A stretch of 64,000 bases of DNA from Calothrix anomala FACHB-343 (GTDB taxonomy: Bacteria > Cyanobacteriota > Cyanobacteriia > Cyanobacteriales > Nostocaceae). The stretch is taken from positions 62,001-126,000 of the forward strand of contig NZ_JACJQG010000005.1 in the NCBI RefSeq assembly GCF_014696435.1. Reading direction: 5' to 3'. This document shows positions 55,901-62,698 of the stretch, piece by piece. The notes under the pieces were generated by a model, which saw only the letters and a list, made by a program, of their open reading frames with translations, had not been told where the DNA came from and did not search any database. Both the position numbers and the translations under genes were made by a program. Position 1 is the stretch's first letter, and each line of letters begins with the position of its first letter.

Positions 55901-56913
55901 GCCCTTGCTAGCTGCCCCGTAGTATCGTAGGTATAAGCCCAAGTACCATCCCGTGTAGTTACACCTGTTTGCCGTCCCAAACTGTCGTAGGTGTAAGCAA
56001 ATGAAGAATTTATCGAATTATTCGATGCATAGTTAATAATGCTCGTTACCTGCCCTGCATTATCGTAGGCATAGGTTGTATAAGTGCCATTACCATTAGT
56101 TTCCCGTGACAAGCGCCCAACAGTATCATAGTTGTAGGAAATAATCGTTGCACCACTGGCATTGGTTAATTTTGAGAGGCGACCATCAGCGTCATAAATA
56201 TAGTTGCTAGTAAATCCGCTTTGGTCTTTCATTTGAGTGCGCCTACCTTGGGTATCGTAGGCAAATTCTAGAAAGCGGCTATTTGGGTAGGTAATTTTAG
56301 TTAACCGGTTGTTAGCATCATATACCAATAAAGTTGTTCTGTTATTAACATCGCTTACTGATGCTAAATTACCTTTTGTATCGTAAGTATATTGTTCAAA
56401 CTTGCCATCATCAAAGGTTTTGCGCGTAATTCGTCCTGCTGCGTCATAGGTGTATTTAAAAACATCACCGCTACGCTCTTTAGCTTCAATCAGATTACCA
56501 TTGCGGTCATAAGTAAAGGTTTCTGAATTCCCATCTGTATAAGTAATTCCCGTTAATTCCCCATAACGGTTGTAAGCATACTGAAGTGCATTACCCTTTT
56601 GGTCTGTGACTTTAGTTGGAGAATCGGAGTTTGCACCATAGGTAAAGCTAACACTTTGATTCAAAGGGTCGGTTTGACTGAGTAAGCGTCCTTGGGAATC
56701 ATAGGAATACTTATAAATTGTGTTACCTGGGGCAGTAATTTGGCTGAGATAGCCGTTGGTATCGTAGGTAAAATTTGTAGCTCTGTTTAAAGGGTCTTGG
56801 ATACTTTGAATTTGTCCGGTGCTGGTAAAATTCATCCTGGTTTTAGCACCAGTTGCATCGATGACATCAATTACACCAGGCGAAATATATTCATAGCGAA
56901 CGGTTGTACTCAT
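49921..56913 (-). CDS. Giant RHS/YD-repeat plus RTX calcium-binding protein
   Basis: 2330 residues without signal peptide. Residues about 20-480: YD repeats (YDTNGYLSQITAPGNTIYKY and so on). About 490-590: RHS core (YDSDLLGSTAGL ... RFYKTNMGRFTSADPLLL ... YNYSYNNPINFVDIDGN). About 600-725: a linker region of unknown kind. About 728-850: Asp-rich, EF-hand-like segment (FDLDGDGIELISLEKS; LLALDKNGNGVIDDI). About 870-1120: helical region. From about 1128 to 2200: RTX repeats (GGAGNDTLDGG), with four complete and one partial 166-residue superunits. The last 120 residues match the C-terminal domain of RTX proteins and end in the short hydrophobic tail of type I secretion substrates. Secretion by T1SS is likely; its genes are not near. 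The combination RHS core then RTX is unusual and it could act as a surface toxin, adhesin or cell-contact factor. Confidence 0.92.
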   Translation of the reverse strand: MSTTVRYEYISPGVIDVIDATGAKTRMNFTSTGQIQSIQDPLNRATNFTYDTNGYLSQITAPGNTIYKYSYDSQGRLLSQTDPLNQSVSFTYGANSDSPTKVTDQKGNALQYAYNRYGELTGITYTDGNSETFTYDRNGNLIEAKERSGDVFKYTYDAAGRITRKTFDDGKFEQYTYDTKGNLASVSDVNNRTTLLVYDANNRLTKITYPNSRFLEFAYDTQGRRTQMKDQSGFTSNYIYDADGRLSKLTNASGATIISYNYDTVGRLSRETNGNGTYTTYAYDNAGQVTSIINYASNNSINSSFAYTYDSLGRQTGVTTRDGTWAYTYDTTGQLARARFTSTNTSIANQDLQYVYDAAGNRIQTIVNGVTTNYTTNNQNQYTTVGGATYTYDADGNLTKVVDGTRTWTYTYNDENKLIGAVTPEGTFSYEYDAFGNRVASVQNGQRTEYLIDPFGLGDVVGEYNGSAATNYVHGIGLVGRFAGSNAAYYDSDLLGSTAGLTNSTGSYINRYAYRPFGENLLTTEGVANSFEYVGQWGVMDESNGLDFMRARFYKTNMGRFTSADPLLLTSGDLVTYNYSYNNPINFVDIDGNIPRSIRKPLNKIRYNIKRSIIPETHPIGNKAKTFPDLGLKNRTFKSLKHIHLGDVHVILDKQFYQAAGNRAILRYAAKGVLRVLGPYGLAAYSLWEIYDNWDEIADFLKNLFPNLNPDRDNWEQAKQTISPLVFDLDGDGIELISLEKSNAFFDLDADGFAERTGWVQSDDGLLALDKNGNGVIDDITEVFGNSTTDGFIILKQLDSNNDNLIDSRDSQFANLRVWKDVNTDGFTDFGELKSVTDWNIQSISLNYQAVNLINAGNRISSISTYTRTNGISQQIVDVWFALDQGDTFYNLDYQLKEEALFLPTLRGYGELPDLYISLSKDSTLLNMMRSLVFLSINNFQQFHAQFTTQLEALLFRWAGVENIVPNSRGIYIDGRKLTFLEVFFGEAFNQNGWGANPGPQASNILDSIWSNLFREMLGRLLVQGQMQNFFPETVFNLASDTLETSSSLDTILNSLRTNAPTNSGQAILYWNFAVTALDAFEGRFNLSQEDFDARIAQVLANAGFSGFLNTLRQADFLQAFANVTFGTSGNDTINGTTGNDQINGAAGNDTISGGAGNDILDGGIGNDRIDGGDGNDTIKAGFGTDTVDGGNGQDTLELDLSGQTANLTITNPLNGGTLPGIASATNIEFLKLTAGSGNDTITQATTINGSIFRSNDIFNGGAGNDIINAGLGLNDQVNGGSGVDTLILNYSVNDVGNQMQFTIAGSNGNGFSGSAGRTATTGGWLDSISFTGIDRFNITATRNADTIDVGGTNSIINAGDGNDTVTLRSLGFTADGGAGTDKLLLNLSAQTTDVNITVTPSGITTPGFTNSITNFESISLTNTGSGNDVVNLSATVGDGGYWNYGSEVRLGAGNDSVIGGTGTDAFYGEAGNDTLDGGADRDRLEGGDGNDILRGGAGDDNGERLAAGVVYGGLYGGAGNDSLDGGAGNDYLDPGTGVDTIIGGTGNDVLNLDLSTRTTAVTVSYTSTASGTVTGGTTFREIEQLFLKTGSGNDVVNLAASVGDGGYWNYGSEVRLGAGNDSVIGGTGTDAFYGEAGNDTLDGGADRDRLEGGDGNDILRGGAGDDNDERLVAGVKYGGLYGGAGNDTLDGGAGNDYLDPGSGVDSVIGGLGNDVLNLDLSTRTTAVTVSYTSTASGTVTGGTTFREIEQLFLKTGSGNDVVNLSATVGDGGYWNYGSEVRLGAGNDSVIGGTGTDAFYGEAGNDTLDGGADRDRLEGGDGNDILRGGAGDDNDERLVAGVKYGGLYGGAGNDTLDGGAGNDYLDPGSGVDSVIGGLGNDVLNLDLSTRTTAVTVSYTSTASGTVTGGTTFREIEQLFLKTGSANDVVNLSATVGSGGSWNYGSEVRLGAGNDSVIGGTGTDALYGEAGNDTLDGGADRDRLEGGDDNDILRGGAGDDNRERLVAGVEYGGLYGGAGNDTLDGGDGNDYLDPGTGVDSVIGGLGNDVLNLDLSTRTTAVTINYTSTASGTVTGGTTFREIEQLFLKTGSANDVVNLSATVGSGGSWNYGSEVRLGAGNDSVIGGTGTDALYGEAGNDTLDGGVDRDRLEGGDGNDILRGGAGDDNDERLVAGVKYGGLYGDAGNDQLFGDAGNDWLAGGAGNDTLTGGTGIDKFVFDIGTAFTTSAMGSDRITDFVTGTDKIVLDKTTFTALTTSAGSNLNASEFAVINESTNGATVAGASIARMVFNRFNGDLFYNADGATSGLGSGGYFATLSGVTTLSTTDILLQA
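50345..52644 (-). repeat. 498-bp tandem repeats in the RTX coding region
   Basis: The GSGNDVVNL segment recurs at 52622, 52124, 51626, 51128 and 50630, exactly 498 bp apart (166 codons). Four complete units and one partial unit. Unit pairs differ by a few codons only (for example GDGGYWNYG versus GSGGSWNYG), so they have been homogenised or duplicated recently. Confidence 0.95.
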
Positions 56914-57161
56914 GTCAATTCCTTATTTAAATCAGTAAATAAACAAATGAGTAGGCAAAATAGCCCCACTTCGTGGAGTCTTCCTTAAATTAATCCGCTC
57001 AAGTATGCAAAATTTATACAGGGAAATTTACAAGAAGCTGACAGACTTCTTGGTTACAATTTTGACTATTTACTTAAGTTACTATACAACGGCTTATGTA
57101 AAATCACTCATTCCAAGTACGGCTTTACACAATCTTTACATTAAAAATAAGTAATTTTCAG

Positions 57162-57293
57162 AAATTCGCCTTTCAATTAATTACTGTTATTATCCAGGGA
57201 ATTCTTCCTGGTGTTTCCTATCGTCTAAGTAGCCGTCACGAACTGCGTACACCAAAAGATATTAAAAAAGGGCTAGGGGCTAAGTACAAATAA
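57162..57293 (+). pseudogene. Relic fragment of the PheS-like ligase gene
   Basis: The frame ending at TAA 57291-57293 contains QLITVIIQGILPGVSYRL, matching QLITVIINAILPNVSYRL of the intact gene downstream. Over 56 aligned bases (57174-57229 against 59800-59855) I count 44 identities. Downstream of the match the frame diverges (SSRHELRTPKDIKKGLGAKYK) and stops. It is 130 bp, lacks catalytic motifs, and is in the same orientation as the intact gene. Confidence 0.7.
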
Positions 57294-57339
57294 CTAGGAT
57301 TTTTTACTCAGTACAATATACTTTTTCAAGTTAGCCATT

Positions 57340-57400
57340 CACGAAAAAATTTCACAGCCAAACATGAAAATTTCTTTTCCCAGTCAACAGTCAACGCTAT
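57340..57400. repeat. Diverged copy of the 84-bp repeat unit
   Basis: CACGAAAAAATTTCACAGCC, AAACATGAAAATTTCTTTTC and CAGTCAACAGTCAACGCTAT correspond in order to parts of 8590-8752. Only one copy here. Non-coding. Confidence 0.75.
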
Positions 57401-57608
57401 TTTCAAGTTAGAGTACACAGAGAGGATTTGTGTTCATCTCAGAGATAGTTGGGGAAGAATTAATCATAAGTATTACAGTAGAATTTCTCACACACTTTAT
57501 ACAAAAAAATAAAACTTTAAACCCTTATTTAGACTAAAAACATACGTGTGTGCAGAATTCTTTTGGATTACTTATAACTAATCTTGATATGCCAGATATT
57601 GAATCCCC

Positions 57609-59273
57609 ATGCCAACGTCAGTAATATTTCTGAAAAAAAAGTTTCCCACTTTTGTACAATGGTTCTCAATAGCTAAGTGGCAATATATTTACTATGCTCT
57701 GGCAGCTTTTGACCTCCTAACTGTATCCAGCAGCCTATACCTTAACCACAAAATTATGGACATCTATACTCAATCCATTGTGGTAAATCATGAGTGGGCT
57801 GTGCGATTGGAAAGATATTCTGAATTAGGTCAACTTTTAGCAGATGTTAATGCACCAGGGAATGATGTTTTTGATTCTCAAGATGTGAATTTAGAATCTA
57901 AGAGATTAGCAACTGCTAAAGATAACTTTGAGCAGAAATTTAACAGCATTAAACAAGAGCTACAAACTCAAGTAGATCCAGCACAGGTAGAAAAGTTGCT
58001 CAAAGACTTGGATTCAGTACAAGCAGCAACCACGGAAATGGTAGCTGAAGCCAAACTCATTTTTTCCTATTTTCGCGAGAATCAGCCGGAAATGGCTGGT
58101 AAACGCATGGCGACAATGGATCGTCAATATCATAAAGTCAATAAAGCACTGGCGATTTTTCGCCGTAATGTCAGCCAGATTCAGCAGCAGCTTTTGCAGC
58201 AAGAAAAGGTAGCTGCTAATGTATTTCGATATTATGAGTTTGCGATCGCAGGTGCAATGCTACTGATGGTTGCTAGCGTGACGTTTTATGGACATCAGCT
58301 AGCGCAAAAAATGAAATCTGATGCGCAAGAGAAAGAAAAGTCTATCGCAGAATTACAGCAAGCAGAAGCTCGTTTGCGCGAACAAACCCAACAATTGCAA
58401 CTGACCTTAGATAATCTCCAAAAAGCTCAGTTACAATTGGTGCAAAGTGAAAAAATGTCCAGTTTGGGAGAACTGGTAGCTGGCGTTGCTCACGAAATTA
58501 ATAACCCAGTAAATTTTATTCACGGAAACTTGACATATTTGGAAGATTATGCAAATAGTCTTTTAGCTTTTATCCGACTTTACCAGAAGTTTTATCCCAA
58601 GGCTCCAGCAGAAATCCAAGCGGAAGCGGAAGAAATGGATTTGGAGTTTTTGCAGAAGGATTTGGTGAAAATCCTGAATTCAATGAAAATAGGAACCGAT
58701 CGCATTCGTGAGATTGTATTATCGCTGCGTAACTTCTCGCGCATGGATGAAGCCGATTTTAAAACGGTTGATATTCATGAAGGTATCGATAGCACGCTGC
58801 TAATTTTACAACATCGCCTCAAAGCGCGATCGCCTTATCCAGCAATTGAAATAATTAAGGACTATGGTAATTTACCCCAAGTTGAGTGCTATGCTGGACA
58901 ACTCAATCAAGTGTTTATGAATATTTTATCCAATGCCATCGATGCAATGGAAGAACAAAATAGTCAGCGAACTGTTGCAGAGATTAAAGCCCAACCCAGC
59001 CAGATTACCATTCGCACATCAGTTATTGATAGTCAGTGGGTAGAAATTGCGATCGCTGATAACGGCGTTGGTATTCCCGAAAATATTCAGCAACGCATTT
59101 TCGATCCCTTCTTTACAACCAAGCCTGTAGGAAAAGGTACAGGTATGGGTATGTCTATCAGTTATCAAATTATTACCGAAAAACATCGTGGTAAGCTCAC
59201 TTGTTTTTCTACCCTGGGAGAAGGAACAGAGTTTGTTATTCAGATTCCCATTCACCAACAAGTGCAAAAATAA
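57609..59273 (+). CDS. Membrane sensor histidine kinase
   Basis: 554 residues. Two transmembrane helices (about 25-45 and 210-230) with a helical periplasmic sensory region, then a long coiled coil (245-285), H-box VAGVAHEINNPVNFIHGNL (His about 298), extended dimerisation region typical of cyanobacterial kinases, N-box FMNILSNAIDAM (about 440), G1 DNGVGIPEN, F-box FDPFFTTKP, G2 GKGTGMGMSI. No receiver or partner gene is adjacent. A very similar architecture to the kinase at 5722-7362. The PheS-like gene follows 130 bp on. Confidence 0.93.
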   Translation: MPTSVIFLKKKFPTFVQWFSIAKWQYIYYALAAFDLLTVSSSLYLNHKIMDIYTQSIVVNHEWAVRLERYSELGQLLADVNAPGNDVFDSQDVNLESKRLATAKDNFEQKFNSIKQELQTQVDPAQVEKLLKDLDSVQAATTEMVAEAKLIFSYFRENQPEMAGKRMATMDRQYHKVNKALAIFRRNVSQIQQQLLQQEKVAANVFRYYEFAIAGAMLLMVASVTFYGHQLAQKMKSDAQEKEKSIAELQQAEARLREQTQQLQLTLDNLQKAQLQLVQSEKMSSLGELVAGVAHEINNPVNFIHGNLTYLEDYANSLLAFIRLYQKFYPKAPAEIQAEAEEMDLEFLQKDLVKILNSMKIGTDRIREIVLSLRNFSRMDEADFKTVDIHEGIDSTLLILQHRLKARSPYPAIEIIKDYGNLPQVECYAGQLNQVFMNILSNAIDAMEEQNSQRTVAEIKAQPSQITIRTSVIDSQWVEIAIADNGVGIPENIQQRIFDPFFTTKPVGKGTGMGMSISYQIITEKHRGKLTCFSTLGEGTEFVIQIPIHQQVQK

Positions 59274-59374
59274 TATCTATTTTATCTGTTCCCTATTATT
59301 TTCTCTGGCAATATTTTCCTAAGTCACATTTTATGTTACATTTGTATTACAAACAATCTCGCGAGAGGCAAAAA

Positions 59375-59407
59375 ATGAACCACCTGGACTTCTCAAGCCG
59401 GATTTGA
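59375..59407 (+). other. Ten-codon ORF with a strong ribosome site overlapping the ligase start
   Basis: AGAGGCAAAAA precedes ATG 59375, which opens MNHLDFSSRI and ends at TGA 59405-59407. The TGA overlaps the TTG start of the ligase gene (TTGA). This is either a leader peptide coupling translation, or the true N-terminus separated by a one-base frameshift. Confidence 0.5.
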
Positions 59408-60417
59408 CGAACCCAGCTAATGGAATTCACGCCATTAATATTATCGTCTACCAAATAGCCGAAGTTCTGCAAGCATCCGGTTATCCCGAACCCACAATTT
59501 GGCGTTCCTCTCCCATCACTACGATCGCCAATAACTACGATAAGCTGTATATTCCGCAAGAAAGTTTATCTCGTTCCCCCAAATACACCCGTTACCTCAG
59601 CGACGGTAGGCTATTGAGAACTCACACCACTGTCATCATGCCAGAGTTACTTCCTCACTTACAAGGGGAACAACTCATTCTCCATCCTGGTATTTGTTAC
59701 CGTCGGGATGTGGTTGATAAACGTCATGTTGGCGAACCTCATCAAATGGATGTATGGTTAATTAGCCAACATCAAAAATTAGCTAGAGAAGCTTTAATTC
59801 AGCTAATTACTGTTATTATCAACGCCATTCTTCCAAATGTTTCCTATCGCTTAAATGAAACATCACACCCATATACCTGCAATGGTTTAGAAATTGAAGT
59901 ATTAGTTAATGGTAACTGGATTGAAATAGGAGAATGCGGAGAAATTCATCCGAATTTACTGAAACCTGGTTATACAGGTTTAGCATCTGGTTGGGGATTA
60001 GATCGTTTAGTGATGTTAGTAAAAGGGATAGATGACATTCGCTTGCTACGAAGCACCCATCCCCCAATAGCTGCCCAGATGACGAACCTGGAAACCTATA
60101 TTCAGGTATCTAATAAACCAAGTATCAGCCGAGATATGTCTATTGTCACCGGGATAGATACTGATTTAGAAGATATTTGTGAACAGATACTACAAGTGTT
60201 AGGAAATGAAGCAGAAATATTAGAATCGGTGGAAATATTAAGCGAAACTTCTTACCAGCAACTTCCACAAACAGCAAGAAAACGTTTAGGTATCCAATCT
60301 CATCAAAAAAATTTGCTGGTGCGAATGACACTGAGGAGTCTTTACGCATCTATTACTAACCAAACTGCAAATAATCTTCGAGATTTGGTTTATCAACGAA
60401 TTCATCAAGGCGATTAA
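59404..60417 (+). CDS. PheS-like ligase fused to FDX-ACB domain (stand-alone)
   Basis: 337 residues from TTG 59404. Class II aminoacyl-tRNA synthetase core: motif 1 region LRTHTTVIMPELL, motif 2 GICYRRDVVDKRHVGEPHQM, then IGECGEIHPNLLKPGYTGLA, motif 3 SGWGLDRLVML and GIDDIRLL. From about residue 235 an FDX-ACB domain as at the PheT end (KPSISRDMSIVTG ... LEDICEQILQVLG ... KNLLVRMTLRS). This makes a short PheRS resembling the mitochondrial monomeric form. The canonical PheS N-terminal coiled coil is missing, and no PheT is near. It is probably a paralogue with another substrate or a ligase used on another acceptor. TTG has no ribosome site of its own. Confidence 0.85.
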   Translation: MTNPANGIHAINIIVYQIAEVLQASGYPEPTIWRSSPITTIANNYDKLYIPQESLSRSPKYTRYLSDGRLLRTHTTVIMPELLPHLQGEQLILHPGICYRRDVVDKRHVGEPHQMDVWLISQHQKLAREALIQLITVIINAILPNVSYRLNETSHPYTCNGLEIEVLVNGNWIEIGECGEIHPNLLKPGYTGLASGWGLDRLVMLVKGIDDIRLLRSTHPPIAAQMTNLETYIQVSNKPSISRDMSIVTGIDTDLEDICEQILQVLGNEAEILESVEILSETSYQQLPQTARKRLGIQSHQKNLLVRMTLRSLYASITNQTANNLRDLVYQRIHQGD

Positions 60418-60439
60418 TTTATTCGTCGTCTCTGTTTTT

Positions 60440-60520
60440 TCTTCTGCGCTCTCTGTGTCCTCTGCGGTTCAATAATAAATTGATCTAACCACAGAGGCGC
60501 AGAGAACACAGAGAGAAGAG
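60440..60520. repeat. Head-to-head pair of the CTCTGCG repeat
   Basis: Left half CTCTCTGTGTCCTCTGCGG and right half AACCACAGAGGCGCAGAGAA are imperfect inverted copies with 16 bp between. They are the same repeat as the inverted repeats of the GxxExxY cassette, in the opposite orientation and without a gene between them. Confidence 0.8.
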
Positions 60521-60776
60521 AATACGCACAAATTACCACAAAGCTTAATTAATTAGACTTATTGCATAAATATTGTCTCTGTGTTGATTAGGAGTTTGAA
60601 AAGCTCACGCAGAGCCGCACCAGACGCAGAGAAGAATGAGAAAATTAGAACTTTTGCAAGAGGTCTATTGAACCGCCTTCGCGCAGCGTCTCGCAGAGAA
60701 GACGCCAAAAACGCCAACGCGCAGCGTCTCCCCTTGGGAGAAGATTTTTTTATAATGTGCGTCAAGTTACAAACAC
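60521..60776. other. Repeat-derived spacer after the ligase gene
   Basis: Fragments such as GCGCAGCGTCTC occur twice (60680 and 60718). At the right side 9-bp CTTGTCCCC/CTTGTCCTC repeats run into the kinase gene end. No gene seen. Confidence 0.6.
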
Positions 60777-62042
60777 CTATCTTCCTTGTCCCCCTTGTCC
60801 TCCTTGTCCCATCGCCAAAAGCGCTGTCCCATAGGCTGCTTCTGTCTGTGCTGATGAAAGTACAGGAACTTGCAAATACCTTCCGCGAATCGCTGTCCAA
60901 GTATTATTTGCTGCACCACCACCAGCCGTATAAACGCGCTGTAACTTATCTGCGCCCATTTGCTGTAACAATTCATACCCTCTTGTTTCGATGCGAGCAA
61001 TACTTTCTAATAACCCATGTAAAAATTCTCTGGGATTATCTGGGCGTGGTTCTAAGCGTGGGGGTAAATAGGGATCGTTGATCGGAAAGCGATCGCCTGG
61101 TTTTAACAAGGGATAATAATCTAACTCGCTGGCTGTATTTGCATCAATTTCCCGACTCAAGCTTTCTAACTCAGCATTTGTAAAAAATTCCCGTAATACC
61201 GCACCGCCAGTATTAGAAGCACCGCCAGTTAGCCACAAATCGCCTAGACGATGGCTGTAAATTCCATATCGCGCATTTTCAACGCGAGTGCGACTCAAGA
61301 GTTTTAATACCAATGTCGAACCCAAGGAAGTTACCGCTTCCCCTGGCGATTTTGCGCCACTGGCGAGAAAAGCCGCAATACTATCTGTCGTTCCCGCACA
61401 AACTAAACAATCTTGGCGTAAACCAAATTGAGCGGCAATTTCTGGCTGTAATTCAGCAATAGGTGTACCTGGGGGTAAAACTTCTGGTAACTGAATCGGA
61501 ATTTGCAAATTTTCTAGCCATTTTGGGTATTTTAACTCTTCTACGTCGTAACCCAGTTTTAAGGCGTTATGGTAATCGCTAATACCTAAGCGTCCATGCA
61601 GCAGAAATGCGAGCCAATCCGCTTGATGTAGGAAATATCTAGCTTGGCTAAATGTTGGCAATTGTGACATCCACAGAAGTTTGGCGAGGCTAGAAGTAGC
61701 GCTGACTACCGTATGATTTTCCGGCGCGAAGCTTTTCAACTGTTCTAACATCACCGATCCCCGTGGATCGTTATACAGCAAGGGCGCGTCTACAGGCTTA
61801 CCAGTCGCGTCTGTTAACAAAACAGTGGAGGAAGTTCCATTAATCGCGATCGCTTTAATTTCTCGCCGCAGTGGTTCGGGAATCGCCTCTAAAAGCCCCC
61901 ATAGAGCTTTTTGCCATACATCTAGCCAATCAGGGGAATTTTCCCAAGGAAACCGCATTTCTGCCTGGATACTAGCCGCAGCGTCAATGACAATCGCCCT
62001 AGCGCCAGATGTCCCAAAATCGATCCCCAGAAAAAAATCCAT
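60777..62042 (-). CDS. FGGY-family carbohydrate kinase (D-ribulose/xylulose kinase-like)
   Basis: 421 residues from ATG 62042. ASKHA fold with MDFFLGIDFGTSGARAIVID at the front, KAIAINGTSSTVLL, LHQADWLAFLLHGRLGISDY, GTTDSIAAFLASG, TSLGSTLVLKLLSRT, the family signature region TGGASNTGGAVLREFF and AGGGAANNTW. The cyanobacterial group with this size is related to D-ribulose kinases. The C-terminal tail MGQGGQGGQGR comes from a 9-bp CTTGTCC-type repeat. Upstream frame (22 residues) has no support. Divergent from psaM. Confidence 0.9.
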   Translation of the reverse strand: MDFFLGIDFGTSGARAIVIDAAASIQAEMRFPWENSPDWLDVWQKALWGLLEAIPEPLRREIKAIAINGTSSTVLLTDATGKPVDAPLLYNDPRGSVMLEQLKSFAPENHTVVSATSSLAKLLWMSQLPTFSQARYFLHQADWLAFLLHGRLGISDYHNALKLGYDVEELKYPKWLENLQIPIQLPEVLPPGTPIAELQPEIAAQFGLRQDCLVCAGTTDSIAAFLASGAKSPGEAVTSLGSTLVLKLLSRTRVENARYGIYSHRLGDLWLTGGASNTGGAVLREFFTNAELESLSREIDANTASELDYYPLLKPGDRFPINDPYLPPRLEPRPDNPREFLHGLLESIARIETRGYELLQQMGADKLQRVYTAGGGAANNTWTAIRGRYLQVPVLSSAQTEAAYGTALLAMGQGGQGGQGR

Positions 62043-62105
62043 AGATTGATATATTTTCTTTAAAAAGAATAACGAATCACTACTGAGCGATCGCGGCTTT
62101 TGTTG

Positions 62106-62122
62106 CATCTTGTAACAAGATG
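62106..62122. promoter_or_regulatory. 17-bp palindrome between divergent kinase and psaM genes
   Basis: CATCTTGT-A-ACAAGATG, exact. 64 bp upstream of the kinase ATG and 79 bp upstream of psaM ATG. A candidate operator; no specific regulator can be named. Confidence 0.5.
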
Positions 62123-62200
62123 TTCCCCTAACCTCGCAAAACAGTGAAAAGTAGTAAACGAACTAATTTAAAATGCATTGAGTTTAGGAGGTTTCCAACC

Positions 62201-62329
62201 ATGCCTATATCCAACAGTCTCTTGTTTGCTGTGACATCTCTCTCAGATACTCAAGTGTACATCGCTTTGGTCGTAGCCTTGATTCCAGGCGTTTTGGCTT
62301 GGCGTTTAGCTACAGAACTTTACAAATAA
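62201..62329 (+). CDS. psaM: Photosystem I subunit XII PsaM
   Basis: 42 residues from ATG 62201, with AGGAGG nine bases upstream. The C-terminal 27 residues (DTQVYIALVVALIPGVLAWR then LATELYK) are the standard PsaM, a single transmembrane helix of the PSI core that stabilises trimers and binds chlorophyll near PsaB. Most PsaM proteins are about 30 residues; here an N-terminal piece of about 11 residues (NSLLFAVTSLS) precedes the conserved part, as I recall in some Nostocales. Monocistronic, with a structured terminator behind it. Confidence 0.93.
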   Translation: MPISNSLLFAVTSLSDTQVYIALVVALIPGVLAWRLATELYK

Positions 62330-62356
62330 GCCAGAGTGTGACACAGTTGTTGGGCT

Positions 62357-62456
62357 AAGAAGCCTGGCATGAGTGAGTAACCAAAATCGACACTTTTTGC
62401 TTGAGGCGAGTAAGTGTTGAACTCCGGATACTTACGTATGCCAGGTTTCTTTTTTT
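62357..62456 (+). terminator. Long-range stem with T8 end after psaM, possible structured 3' UTR or small RNA
   Basis: AAGAAGCCTGGCAT (62357-62370) pairs with ATGCCAGGTTTCTT (62438-62451) with one G-T pair, followed by a T run. The 67 bp between contain further complementary pieces (CGACACTT/AAGTGTTG, GTAAGT/ACTTAC). So a multi-branched structure ends in a typical rho-independent terminator. Confidence 0.65.
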
Positions 62457-62698
62457 GCAAAGATACACCTGTAGCAATTTGCAAAAAATGAAGTAATATG
62501 GCAGCTAAATCAAGCCGTAATTATAATAAGTAGGCTTTTATTACCAATTTGCACCAAGAATGCAACAGATACGCAGTGGTAAACCCTTGCGTTCTCTAGC
62601 TTTCATAATTCTAAATTTTGAATTTTGAATTTTGAATTTTGAATTTTGAATTGGTATCACGCTGTTCTGCTTGAATTTATGAGGTCTTTTTTACCATC
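62457..62698. other. Spacer with dispersed repeats
   Basis: It has the dispersed motif ACCAATTTGCACCAAGAATG (62544-62563) and a TTTTGAA heptamer array (62611-62652). No gene seen. Confidence 0.7.

Noticed and set aside
60559-60900. 113-residue minus-strand frame
   Set aside because: It overlaps the end of the FGGY kinase and is mostly translated dispersed repeat.
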